Positions 24,404 through 33,424 of a DNA stretch of 39,775 bases are shown piece by piece. The notes below the pieces were generated by a model. The model saw only the letters and a program-made list of their open reading frames with translations, was not told the DNA's origin and searched no databases. The translations under genes and the position numbers were made by a program. How positions within the stretch are numbered: the first letter of the stretch is position 1; each line of letters begins with the position of its first letter. Source of the stretch: Phycisphaerae bacterium (lineage in GTDB: Bacteria > Planctomycetota > Phycisphaerae > Phycisphaerales > Phycisphaeraceae); the NCBI GenBank assembly GCA_030426385.1, contig JAUHYI010000041.1:1-39775 (forward strand), read 5' to 3'.

Positions 24404-26122
24404 TTGCATTGGCCCGGTGGATCAATAATTAGAAGCCAGTACGCTCGATGTGCCCAGCATCGGGTCGCGTTTTGTATGTGGCTTGTTGCGGTGTGTGCGT
24501 TCAGCTTGCCGAGTGGTCAGGTTTTGGCTGCGACGTTTGTGGTGAATCCTGGCGATAACATTCAGGCTGCGATTGATGCGGCGAACCCATCGGATGTGAT
24601 CAGTCTGTCTGCGGGTAATCATTCGATTGCTACATTGCTCGATGTGCCATCGGGTATTTCCGTGGTGGGTGCGGGTGTGGGGCAAACGACATTGAAATTT
24701 TCCGGGCCGGGCGATGAAACGTTTTTCGATCTTGAGGATTCGTCGAACGTTCGTATTGCGGACATGACGATAGATGGCATCAACAGCAATGCCAGCCACG
24801 CGGTGTCGGCCGCATACGGCACAGGGCACACGATCGAAAATTTGCGCATTCGCGATTTGTCGGGGCCTGAATCGATCGGCGTGTTTTTCTGGCAGGATGT
24901 GGATCACAGTACGATTCGCAACAATACTTTTGAATCCATTGGCGTTGATTCGTTTTGGGGCGCGGCCGTTCGTATCGCGCATGATTCGTCGCATAACGAA
25001 ATCGAATACAACACCATCGATGGTGTGGGACGCGGCGGCATATTGGCTAACGATGGATCCCACCATCTGACCATCCGTCATAACACGGTACGCCACATTG
25101 GCGAAAATAACCCGGAAAACCCTGATAATGCCGGGGAATATACGCCTCGCCTGGGTATTGAATTGTGGATGGGCGTGAATGACAGCATCGTGGAAAACAA
25201 TGACGTTGATCATTACATCAGTATCGATGGATCAAATCGCATCGCGGTGCGTGATAACACAATCGGCCAGGCCAGTGGTGTGAACACCCGCGCGTTTACC
25301 GGGATTGAAATGGTCGGCGGAACCGGGACACCCACGCAGGATATTATTGTGACCGGCAACCAACTCATCGCCACGACAGATGCCGATGCGCCGACAGCCG
25401 ACCTTGGCATTTCGGTATCGGGCGATGGCGTGGTGCAGCATGTGTTGGTGGAAGACAACAGCATCGCCGGGGCAGGCACATGGGGTGTCCAGATACAAGG
25501 GCGCGACACGCCCGGTGCAACGGGTGGTAAGCAACGCTTGTATATCACCGGCAACGAGTTTGTTGAAACTCGTGATGGTCAACCGGGCCCCTATGGTGAA
25601 CAGGGGGATGCGATTCGCTTGAATGGTGACAACGGCCCCATCAATGATCTGGTCATCACGGGCAATACCATCACGGATAATTATGGCGTGGCGTTGGGCG
25701 TGCTTACCCAGGGCAATGTCGATGACATTCGCATCTCCGGAAACATCGCCAACAACAACGCCGCGGGTGGCAATGCGTTAACCGACATCGGCAATCCGGA
25801 ATTGGTCGCGACGTCGATTGCACCGGGTAGTCTGACGGTCACACCCAATGGGGCGACGGTGGAATTGACCGTAACGTTTGCGGATAGCCGCGTCGTGGAT
25901 CATGCGGTTTGGGATTTTGGCAACGGGTATTTGCCGGTGACAGGCACGACGATTTTGCAGGCCCTGACCAACGGCGACTATGAAATTACAGTGATCGCGT
26001 GGGACGTTTCAGGCAATGCTAATCTCACGACGTTTTTGCTGACGGTTCCAGAACCAGCCACATCAATGCTGTGGCTAACCGGGGCTGCGGTGGTGGCACG
26101 TCGAGGAAACCGCCCAGATTAA
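24404..26122 (+). CDS. Secreted right-handed beta-helix protein with PEP-CTERM anchor
   Basis: 572 residues from a TTG at 24404, chosen for the AGGAG site eight bases ahead. The signal peptide has a basic start and the core 'FCMWLVAVCAFSLPSGQVLAA'. Residues ~45-470 are parallel beta-helix coils opened by 'GDNIQAAIDAANPSDVISL', with repeated 'N.I.NN.I' rungs ('HSTIRNNTF', 'HNEIEYNTI', 'LTIRHNTV', 'IVENNDV', 'IAVRDNTI'), as in NosD and pectate-lyase-type proteins. An Ig-like/PKD-type segment follows ('DHAVWDFGNGYLPV'). The tail is a PEP-CTERM signal: 'VPEPATSMLWLTGAAVVARRG'. It is expected to be sorted by an exosortase (not in this window) and to bind or cut polysaccharide. Confidence 0.85.
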   Translation: MHWPGGSIIRSQYARCAQHRVAFCMWLVAVCAFSLPSGQVLAATFVVNPGDNIQAAIDAANPSDVISLSAGNHSIATLLDVPSGISVVGAGVGQTTLKFSGPGDETFFDLEDSSNVRIADMTIDGINSNASHAVSAAYGTGHTIENLRIRDLSGPESIGVFFWQDVDHSTIRNNTFESIGVDSFWGAAVRIAHDSSHNEIEYNTIDGVGRGGILANDGSHHLTIRHNTVRHIGENNPENPDNAGEYTPRLGIELWMGVNDSIVENNDVDHYISIDGSNRIAVRDNTIGQASGVNTRAFTGIEMVGGTGTPTQDIIVTGNQLIATTDADAPTADLGISVSGDGVVQHVLVEDNSIAGAGTWGVQIQGRDTPGATGGKQRLYITGNEFVETRDGQPGPYGEQGDAIRLNGDNGPINDLVITGNTITDNYGVALGVLTQGNVDDIRISGNIANNNAAGGNALTDIGNPELVATSIAPGSLTVTPNGATVELTVTFADSRVVDHAVWDFGNGYLPVTGTTILQALTNGDYEITVIAWDVSGNANLTTFLLTVPEPATSMLWLTGAAVVARRGNRPD

Positions 26123-26325
26123 CATTGTTGATATTTGTGGTGACATAGCATGCCAAGGGCTTGTTACCTTAAATTAAACCGGTAAATTACACGACGGATT
26201 AAGGTCGTGCATGACGGTGCATGACGGTGTGTGTGGGAGGGGGCGGGGGGGGTAAGCCAGCATCGTTCATGATGACTGGATGTTTTAGTCGTTGGCCGAG
26301 AGAGAATTCGGAGGAGAGATATATC

Positions 26326-29300
26326 GTGTTAGATCGTTCACGTGTCGCGTGTTTTGAACCGCTGGAGCCTCGCCTGTTATTAGCTGGCGATGGCTTGTTG
26401 GCGCAATATTTTCATGATCGTAATTTTGTCGATTCCGCATTCGAACGCGTGGATGCGGTGATTGATTATGTATTCGATGAAGGTTCGCCCGATGCGTCGA
26501 TCGCGAATGATAATTTTTCAATTCGATGGTCCGGCCAGATTGAAGCTCAGTTCACCGAAACCTATACCATCCGCAGCCGCACTGATGATGGCGTGCGCGT
26601 CTGGGTGGATGATGTGTTGGTGATTGATGAATGGTACGACCGTCCGCCGACCGATCACACCGCGACGGTGGATCTGGTGGCAGGCGAGCGCGTGAATTTT
26701 CGCGTGGAGTATTACGAGAACGGCGGCGGGGCCCAGGCGCAATTGTTCTGGTCCAGTGCCAGTCAGCCTGAACAGATTATTCCCCAGGTCGCGTTATACA
26801 GCGGGCCGGATACCCCTGAGCCACCCACGCCCGGCACAGGCGATGGCTTGTTGGGGCAATATTATGGCGATCGTTTTTTCAACACCCAGGTCCTTGAGCG
26901 CGTTGATAGCACGATTAATTTTGATTACGAAAGCGGATCGCCCGACCCATTAATCGCGAATGATAATTTTGGCGTTCGTTGGTCGGGACAGTTGGAAGCG
27001 CTTTACAGTGAAACCTACACGCTGCGCACGATGACCGACGACGGCGTGCGTTTGTATATCGATGGGCAACTGGTGATCGACGATTTTACGGATCACCCCG
27101 CACAATCAGCGACGGCTCAGGTCGCTCTGGTTGCGGGTCAGCGCGTTGATATTGTGATGGAATATTATGAAAACGGTGGCGGTGCCAGTGCTCAATTGTT
27201 CTGGTCCAGCCCCAGCCAGATCGAACAGATTATCCCACAAAGTGCGTTGTATTCCAGTGATGTTGCGCCGCCGAACCGCGCGCCGATTGCCGCGGATGAT
27301 GCGTACAACGTGACGGAAAACTCGCCGGGCAATGGCATGAATGTTCTGGCCAACGATACCGATGCCGATGGTGATCCATTGCGCATTGTGGCGGTGGCTA
27401 CGCCCGCGCATGGGTCGATCATTTTCACCGACACGCTGGTGAGTTATACGCCCACCGCGGGTTACGTCGGGGCTGACGCATTTACCTACACCATCAGCGA
27501 TGGTAACGGCGGCGCATCCACCGCCCAGGTGACGATCAATGTCACCGAAGAGCCACCCGTCGGGTCAGGCGATGGTTTGTTGGGTACGTATTTCAGCGAC
27601 CGCTTTTTTGGCACGCAAGTGTTCGAACGCATCGATCCCACCATTGATTTTCTGTTTGATGATGGATCACCCGATCCGCGCATTGCCAATGACAACTTCG
27701 GGATTCGTTGGTCGGGACAATTGGAAGCGCTTTACAGCGAAACCTACACGCTGCGCACGTTGACCGATGATGGCGTGCGTTTGTATATCGATGGCGAACT
27801 GGTGATCGATGATTATATTGAACACCCCGCAACGTCAGCGACCGCACAGGTGGCCATGACCGCGGGCCAGCGCGTTGATATTGCCATCGAATATTTTGAA
27901 AACGGTGGCGGGGCCAGCGCACAATTATTCTGGTCGAGCGACAGTCAGCCGGAACAGATTATTCCGCGTGACGTGTTGTATTCATCCAACGAACCACAGC
28001 CGAATACTGATCCGGTCGCCAACCCTGACGTGTTGACATTGTTCCAGGACACCGGCGCCGCGAGCGTGGCGGTTTTGGATAACGACACTGATGCGGATGG
28101 CGATGCACTGACCGTGACGGCCGTGACGCAAGCAACGCATGGCTCGGTCTCGATCGACGGTGCTCAAATCAGCTACACCCCGCAGTCAGGGTTCAGCGGT
28201 TCGGATAGTTTCACCTACACGATCAGCGATGGTCGTGGTGGCGTGAGTCAGGCCGAGGTGACGGTCAATGTGACAGCGGCCAATCATGGCGTCATTCAGT
28301 TGAGTGCCACGCAGTACACCGTGAACGAAAATGCGGGCACCGTGACGATTACCGTGTTGCGCACCGGCGGCACTGACGGCGCAGTGGAAGCCGACTACAC
28401 CACGGTGGACGGCACCGCGACGCAAGCCGGACCCGATGCTGACTATGTGGCATCTTCGGGGACGCTGTTTTTTGCCGATGGCCAGGACAGCGCGCAGATC
28501 GTAGTGACAGTGTTGGATGACGCGCTGGGCGAAGGGCCTGAGGAGTTTGCCATTTCGTTGGATCGCGTGAGCGGTGGGGTGGCCTTGGGCGCGCCGCGTA
28601 CAGCATTGATTAATATCGCCGACAACGATTTAGCGCCGATGGTCGGCAATGGTTTGCTCGGCGAATATTACGACAACATCGATTTCAGCTCGCTGGTTTT
28701 GCGCCGGACTGATCCGATGATCGGCTTTGATTGGGAGCAAGGATCGCCCGATCCGATTTTGGGGGCAGACACCTACAGCGTGCATTGGACCGGCCAAATT
28801 CTGGCAGAGTTTACCGAAATTTATACCTTCCGAACTCATAGCGATGATGGCATTCGTTTGAAAATCAATGGCGAAACCGTCATCGATGAATACTTCGATC
28901 ACGGGCCCACTTCCCACACTGGCACATTGGCTATGGTGGCCGGCCAGAAGGTGGATATTGATATTGTCTACTACGAGAACACCGGCCAGGCTGTCGCTCA
29001 GTTGTATTGGTCCAGCCCAAGTCAATCAGAACAACTGGTGCCTACCTCGGCACTATTCAGTGACGAGCCTGAGCCTGTTGAAGAGCCCGTGACGCCCGTG
29101 CCGTTGGTGGGCGAAACCGTGATCGAAGGTTTAACCGAACCTTCTGCGATTGATTTTGCCTCGGATGGCACGATGTTTATTTTGGAAAAAAGTGGCGTCG
29201 TGCGCGTGTTCCAAAATGACCAATTGCTGACCACGCCGTTCGTGGATTATTCCACCCCGGTTAATGACGTGCGTGATCGCGGTGCATTGGGTTTTGCAGT

Positions 29301-30369
29301 GCATCCAGATTTCCCCAGTGTGCCTTACGTGTACATGTTGTACACCTATGACCCACCGGAAACCCAGGGCCAATCCGGCTTGGCAGCGCCTGATAATTAT
29401 GGCAACCGCGCCTCGCGCTTGACCCGGTTTACCGCTGACCCCGCGACAGGCTATACCACCGCGGTGCCGGGCTCTGACGTGACCATCCTGGGCACCAATT
29501 CAACTTGGGAAAACATCGTCGCGCCGCACGATGATTCGACCGGCAATTTCGAACTGCCTCCTTCGGGTTATGACGAAAACGGCGAGCCTATTCGCGATTT
29601 CATCGCTTCCGATAGTCAGTCTCACACCATCGGCTCGTTGGATTTTGGGCTTGATGGTTCGCTGTACGTTTCGATCGGCGATGGCACATCCTATGGCTTG
29701 GTTGATCCACGCACATTGCGCGTGCAGGATATCGATAGCCTGTCTGGTAAAACGCTTCGCATCGATCCGATTACCGGTGAAGGTTTGTCCAACAACCCGT
29801 TTTACAATGGCGATGCCGATGCCAATCGTTCCAAAGTTTTCAGCTATGGATTTCGCAATCCATTCCGTATTGCCGTTGACCCGGCCTCGGGTGATTTATT
29901 CGTCGGTGATGTAGGATGGACACGATGGGAAGAAATTAATCGCTCGACCGGCGGTGAAAATTTTGGGTGGCCCTATTTCGAAGGCGGTGACGGCGTGAAT
30001 CGCCGAACGACGGGCTATCGCGATCTACCTGAAGCCCAGGTCTTTTACGATTCATTGCCTGATGTGGAACCACCCTACTGGTCCAAACGCCATGTCGATG
30101 GTGCCGTCGCCATCGTGCTTGGCGACTTTGTCACCGGCAACCGTTACCCCGGCTATGAAAATACATTGTTCTTCAGTGACTATGGCGAGCCCGAAATTCG
30201 CGCGATCATGTTCCGACCCGATGGCACCATCAGCAATGTCGTCGTCGCCTCGCCTCCCGTCGGCGTGGTCGTGGAAATGACCATGGGCGTCACCGATGGC
30301 TACATGTATTACGTCGATCTGGTCGGCGGAAAAATTGGCCGATTCATCGAAGACCCCGCCAGCGCGTAA
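26326..30369 (+). CDS. Giant secreted mosaic: four PA14, two cadherin-like, Calx-beta, glucose/sorbosone dehydrogenase
   Basis: 1347 residues from a GTG at 26326 with an AGGAGAG site; a longer frame to 26221 has none. The N-terminus 'FEPLEPRLLLAGDG' is the planctomycete LEPR-type signal. Domains by nucleotide: PA14 at ~26388-26806, ~26842-27258, ~27571-27985 and ~28654-29065 (each with 'TDDGVR' or 'SDDGIR' and 'ENGGGA.AQLFWSS'); cadherin-like 'tandem-95' repeats at ~27280-27547 and ~28009-28278 ('LANDTDADGD', 'FTYTISDG'); Calx-beta at ~28290-28630; PQQ-type glucose/sorbosone dehydrogenase propeller from ~29095 ('RGALGFAVHPDF', 'GKTLRIDPITGEG', 'YGFRNPFRIAVDP'). No C-terminal anchor is seen. 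It is probably surface-located, binding and perhaps oxidising carbohydrate. Confidence 0.88.
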   Translation: MLDRSRVACFEPLEPRLLLAGDGLLAQYFHDRNFVDSAFERVDAVIDYVFDEGSPDASIANDNFSIRWSGQIEAQFTETYTIRSRTDDGVRVWVDDVLVIDEWYDRPPTDHTATVDLVAGERVNFRVEYYENGGGAQAQLFWSSASQPEQIIPQVALYSGPDTPEPPTPGTGDGLLGQYYGDRFFNTQVLERVDSTINFDYESGSPDPLIANDNFGVRWSGQLEALYSETYTLRTMTDDGVRLYIDGQLVIDDFTDHPAQSATAQVALVAGQRVDIVMEYYENGGGASAQLFWSSPSQIEQIIPQSALYSSDVAPPNRAPIAADDAYNVTENSPGNGMNVLANDTDADGDPLRIVAVATPAHGSIIFTDTLVSYTPTAGYVGADAFTYTISDGNGGASTAQVTINVTEEPPVGSGDGLLGTYFSDRFFGTQVFERIDPTIDFLFDDGSPDPRIANDNFGIRWSGQLEALYSETYTLRTLTDDGVRLYIDGELVIDDYIEHPATSATAQVAMTAGQRVDIAIEYFENGGGASAQLFWSSDSQPEQIIPRDVLYSSNEPQPNTDPVANPDVLTLFQDTGAASVAVLDNDTDADGDALTVTAVTQATHGSVSIDGAQISYTPQSGFSGSDSFTYTISDGRGGVSQAEVTVNVTAANHGVIQLSATQYTVNENAGTVTITVLRTGGTDGAVEADYTTVDGTATQAGPDADYVASSGTLFFADGQDSAQIVVTVLDDALGEGPEEFAISLDRVSGGVALGAPRTALINIADNDLAPMVGNGLLGEYYDNIDFSSLVLRRTDPMIGFDWEQGSPDPILGADTYSVHWTGQILAEFTEIYTFRTHSDDGIRLKINGETVIDEYFDHGPTSHTGTLAMVAGQKVDIDIVYYENTGQAVAQLYWSSPSQSEQLVPTSALFSDEPEPVEEPVTPVPLVGETVIEGLTEPSAIDFASDGTMFILEKSGVVRVFQNDQLLTTPFVDYSTPVNDVRDRGALGFAVHPDFPSVPYVYMLYTYDPPETQGQSGLAAPDNYGNRASRLTRFTADPATGYTTAVPGSDVTILGTNSTWENIVAPHDDSTGNFELPPSGYDENGEPIRDFIASDSQSHTIGSLDFGLDGSLYVSIGDGTSYGLVDPRTLRVQDIDSLSGKTLRIDPITGEGLSNNPFYNGDADANRSKVFSYGFRNPFRIAVDPASGDLFVGDVGWTRWEEINRSTGGENFGWPYFEGGDGVNRRTTGYRDLPEAQVFYDSLPDVEPPYWSKRHVDGAVAIVLGDFVTGNRYPGYENTLFFSDYGEPEIRAIMFRPDGTISNVVVASPPVGVVVEMTMGVTDGYMYYVDLVGGKIGRFIEDPASA

Positions 30370-30637
30370 CTCCCCGCATGACTTGTTTGCTCGCTAGCTG
30401 GATTGCCAGTGCGTTCCAATTTCAAGATTAACGTTTAGCAGAGGGCGCACGGCGTTCCACGCTTTACCATGGAGCCATGGATGGGTCGACATCCACGACC
30501 AGCCTCACCGCGCTCGTAAATGCATTGCCTGAAAGTTGAAAAATTCTACGGATAACTGTCGACAGCGAGGAGTCGCGAAAAACCAAGTGGCAGCGGGGGC
30601 TTCTCAGCGGAAAACTCTCGTACCTCCATCCCTCCTA

Positions 30638-30659
30638 GCCCCCGGTGAATACCGGGGGC
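30638..30659. repeat. Perfect 9-bp GC-rich hairpin in the 30370-30835 gap
   Basis: GCCCCCGGT, loop GAAT, ACCGGGGGC. It lies in a gene-free stretch of 466 nt after the mosaic gene and reads as a free-standing palindrome without a T-run on either side. Apart from it the gap shows an AT-rich part near 30670-30780 and no credible gene. Confidence 0.7.
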
Positions 30660-30835
30660 ACACGGCAAATTTTAAACCCCACGCGTTATCACGGAATTGA
30701 TACAAAAATTCCGCAATAATCACAATTCTCAAAATTTCTATACCGGGTTTAAAATAAAAAACGCGAAAAATACGGGAAACATCGTTGTTTTCGCGCGACT
30801 CCACGTTTTTCGAAATCCTTTGTCATTACGAGCAT

Positions 30836-30864
30836 TTGACGCCTCGAGCCGTCTGCCCTAAACT
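30836..30864 (+). promoter_or_regulatory. Promoter of the initiator tRNA gene
   Basis: TTGACG (30836-30841), 17-nt spacer, TAAACT (30859-30864), 14 bases before the tRNA 5' end. A strong match to a housekeeping promoter. Confidence 0.7.
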
Positions 30865-30878
30865 ACTGGGCTCCAGAT

Positions 30879-30952
<74 letters not shown>

Positions 30953-30964
30953 CTTCATATTAAA

Positions 30965-30999
30965 CAGGGACTTGCATCATTGCAGGTCCCTGTTTTTTT
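30965..30999 (+). terminator. Rho-independent terminator after the initiator tRNA
   Basis: CAGGGACTTGCA, loop TCAT, TGCAGGTCCCTG (12 pairs, one G-U), then seven T. It ends the tRNA transcript 13 nt after the gene and insulates the integrase gene. It lies on the element side of attL, so the element supplies it. Confidence 0.9.
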
Positions 31000-31015
31000 G
31001 TGCCTGCAGCGAGTT

Positions 31016-31037
31016 TTGTACATCAACTTGTACATCA
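31016..31037 (+). repeat. Left paired boxes, candidate integrase arm sites
   Basis: TTGTACATCA at 31016-31025 and 31028-31037, 12 bp start to start, 91 bp inside attL and just upstream of the integrase gene. The same pair with the same spacing is found near attR (38593-38614). Confidence 0.65.
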
Positions 31038-31088
31038 CTTGGCGCACAGGGATCTGCCGAACGTTCACCACGTACTCGGAGATTCATC

Positions 31089-32336
31089 ATGGCTAACCTG
31101 ATCAAACGCGGCAAAACTTACTATCTGCAAGATCGCTTTTCAGGCAAGATCAAACGCACAAGTTTGCAAACCAGCTCACTGCAAATCGCGAAGGAAAAAC
31201 TTCGCCAATACGAATCCGCCAGGTTGCACGGCCTCGACAATCCGCTTCCCACGCGCACGCCCATCGGCGATATCGTCGGCCAATACGTCGATCACATTCG
31301 CACCGTTAAAACTGCCAAGTCAGCCCAGACCGATGTCTATTATTTGCGTGAAGCGTTCGGGGTCGTCTGTCCACAAATCGCCATCACCAGTCGTAACCCA
31401 TCAGCCAAAACGCGCAAGCGTCCCATCAAGGCTGACGCGGATCGTAGGTTCAAACCCTACACCATTGAAGCGGCCAGCTTCGAAGCGATTACCACCGGCG
31501 ACATCCAGCGCTTTATTGATAGCCACGTCCGCAGCCGAGGCTTAGCCCCCAAGACGGCCAATCGTTACCGCGAGATCATCTGTCGGCTATTCAATTGGGC
31601 CATGAAGCAAAAGCTGGTGCGCATGCCAGGCAACATCAATCCCGCCAGCGACGTTGAACGCCACAAAGAGCGGGCCGGTGAAATCAGCTTTCTGACGTTG
31701 GACCAGATCGACGAACAACTGCACGTGCTCCGCTTCAATCCGAAACTGCAAACCATGATCGCCGTCCTGATCTACGCCGGGTTGCGCCGCGAGGAACTAC
31801 TCTGGCTCACCCTCGACGACCTAGACCTGCCGTCTGTAAGTGGGGGACAAAGTGGGGGGGGCGGAGGTAACGGTTTGATACGCACTCGCGCCAAAACGAT
31901 TAACGGTCGCCATTGGCAACCCAAGACCAAACGCAACCGCGCGGTCCCTGTCAGCAACGCCTTGCGAACCTATCTCGCCCGCTACACACCACCCGCCACG
32001 ACCGCACCGCCGATTGATGATCATTTTCGGGGCTGGCTATTCCCCTCACCCAATGGCCATTGCTGGGACCCCGACGGCTTCTCTGCCGACCTTCGCAACG
32101 CCAACAAAAACGCAGGCCTGCAATGGTCGTGTCTAGATTACCGCCACACCTTCGGCAGCCAACTCGCACAACGTGGCGTCAGCCTCTACAAAATCAGTTC
32201 ACTGATGGGTAACTCACCAGAGATATGTCGGCGACACTATGCGAGCCTCGTCCCTGAGGCGATGCATGGGGAAGTTGATTTTACCAGCAGGCGCCAATCG
32301 CTTACTAATGTTGGATTGGATAAATATAGACCCTGA
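31089..32336 (+). CDS. Tyrosine integrase
   Basis: 415 residues from the ATG at 31089, which has a CGGAG site seven bases ahead. An N-terminal arm-binding region ('GKTYYLQDRFSGKIKRTSL') and a SAM-like core-binding domain ('KTANRYREIICRLFNWAMKQ') precede the catalytic domain. Catalytic residues: Arg in 'IYAGLRREELLWL', Lys in the beta-hairpin 'PKTKRNRAVPV', Arg in 'LDYRHTFGSQLA', and nucleophile Tyr in 'RRHYASL'. The first His of the HxxR box is Leu, and the later 'GH' is 'GN' ('LMGNSPEICRRHY'). It lies 136 nt after the tRNA and should drive integration at its anticodon region. Confidence 0.93.
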   Translation: MANLIKRGKTYYLQDRFSGKIKRTSLQTSSLQIAKEKLRQYESARLHGLDNPLPTRTPIGDIVGQYVDHIRTVKTAKSAQTDVYYLREAFGVVCPQIAITSRNPSAKTRKRPIKADADRRFKPYTIEAASFEAITTGDIQRFIDSHVRSRGLAPKTANRYREIICRLFNWAMKQKLVRMPGNINPASDVERHKERAGEISFLTLDQIDEQLHVLRFNPKLQTMIAVLIYAGLRREELLWLTLDDLDLPSVSGGQSGGGGGNGLIRTRAKTINGRHWQPKTKRNRAVPVSNALRTYLARYTPPATTAPPIDDHFRGWLFPSPNGHCWDPDGFSADLRNANKNAGLQWSCLDYRHTFGSQLAQRGVSLYKISSLMGNSPEICRRHYASLVPEAMHGEVDFTSRRQSLTNVGLDKYRP

Positions 32337-32474
32337 CTCGGTCTAGGCTGTCGTGCTCGGTTTGATTTACAACGATACTAGCGAAGATAGGGCCTGATGC
32401 TTGATCTACCCTCACGGGCTGAGCTGAAATGTTTCACCTCATGGGATAAGATGCTAGAGGGTGACTTTTTAAAA

Positions 32475-32490
32475 CCCGCCATTGGGCGGG
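32475..32490. other. Hairpin in the 188-nt gap after the integrase
   Basis: CCCGCC, loop ATTG, GGCGGG. On the minus strand it is followed by TTTTAAAAAG, so it could end minus-strand transcripts coming through from the cargo genes. On the plus strand no T-run follows. Confidence 0.4.
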
Positions 32491-32605
32491 ATTAGATCGG
32501 GCTAGGATTGTGTGAGGAGGGGGCGTGAAAACCCGTGGTTGGTTTCTGGAGCGGAACTGTAATTCACGACTTTTTTCTTGTTCTCCCGATAAAAGAAGAT
32601 TCATT

Positions 32606-32639
32606 GATGTAAGGGCATACAGGGATGTAAGGGAATACA
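32606..32639 (+). repeat. Direct repeat GATGTAAGGG(C/A)ATACA, 18-bp period
   Basis: Two copies (32606-32621, 32624-32639) match at 15 of 16 bases; the second ends on the A of the start codon of the PD-(D/E)XK-like gene. Either an operator over the ribosome site, or, if translation starts at 32525, a six-residue peptide repeat. Confidence 0.6.
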
Positions 32640-33424
32640 TGATGATGAAACTTGAATCCGAGATGACTGAGCCGGTACGGCGTTGGATGCAGAGCAAAGG
32701 GCTCATGGTCCGCGAAGAATGCGCCACCCACGGGGGCATCTGTGATCTGGTGGGCGTACTTTTCAATCGCCAAAAGGTGAGGCGTCGGCTGGCGTTGAAA
32801 CAACGGGCAACGATTGGCTCGGAGTTCGATGTCTCGCTTCTGGCGGCGTTGCCAGATTCGGAAAACTCGATGGGGAACACACCCCGAGAAATCATGCACA
32901 AACTTGGCGGATTCGTTTCGCTGGAACAGGTCCAAGCGACACTGGACTCGTTAAATCGACGTCGTTTCGTCCGCGAACAGCGAGGGCGCTATGCAAAAAT
33001 TAACGGGTGGATGCCGCTGCATCGACGGATAGTTGCGGTGGAGTTGAAGCTAGAACGGATTGAAGAGGTGGTTCAGCAAGCCATCAACCATACTGGCTTT
33101 GCTACGGAATCATACATCGGGTTGCCTCTGCCGATTGCTAAACGATTGGTACGTTCCGATCGCATCCAACGGGTGGTCGATTCCGGTGTCGGCGTGCTGG
33201 GGGTGGAGCATGAGAACGTGACTGTCTTGCGTCGTCCCGGTGGGGGCGGCGATCGTGCGGTGCCTTGGATGCAGATGCACATGGTCGAGCGTTTTTGGCG
33301 GATGCATCAAAGGCAGTTGAGCATCAACGGCTCGACGATAGATTCCGGCGCACGGGTTGTACCCTCTCCGGTCAATTCTGAGGTCACGTCCTCGGGGAAG
33401 TCATCATTTAGTTTCTTGCCGTAG
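32639..33424 (+). CDS. PD-(D/E)XK nuclease-like protein with embedded helical domain
   Basis: 261 residues from the ATG at 32639 (AAGGG five bases ahead); a GTG at 32525 behind AGGAGG would add 38 residues of no clear fold. 'EPVRRWMQSKGLMVREECATHGGICDLVGVLF' (in part) puts Glu25/Glu27 and Asp36 in the first half of a restriction-nuclease-like core. 'RIVAVELKLERIEEVVQQAINHTGFATESY' (in part) gives the E-x-K pair (Glu135, Lys137) and a Q-x-x-x-Y-like helix. Between them residues ~64-125 form a helical, possibly winged-helix insert ('GGFVSLEQVQATLDSLNRRRFV'). Probably a DNA-binding or DNA-cutting component. Its 3' end overlaps the opposing gene by 118 nt. Confidence 0.55.
   Translation: MMMKLESEMTEPVRRWMQSKGLMVREECATHGGICDLVGVLFNRQKVRRRLALKQRATIGSEFDVSLLAALPDSENSMGNTPREIMHKLGGFVSLEQVQATLDSLNRRRFVREQRGRYAKINGWMPLHRRIVAVELKLERIEEVVQQAINHTGFATESYIGLPLPIAKRLVRSDRIQRVVDSGVGVLGVEHENVTVLRRPGGGGDRAVPWMQMHMVERFWRMHQRQLSINGSTIDSGARVVPSPVNSEVTSSGKSSFSFLP

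Noticed and set aside
24422..25213. 263-residue minus-strand open frame
   Set aside because: It lies wholly opposite the beta-helix gene, is rich in Arg/His from antisense codons and has no family motifs.
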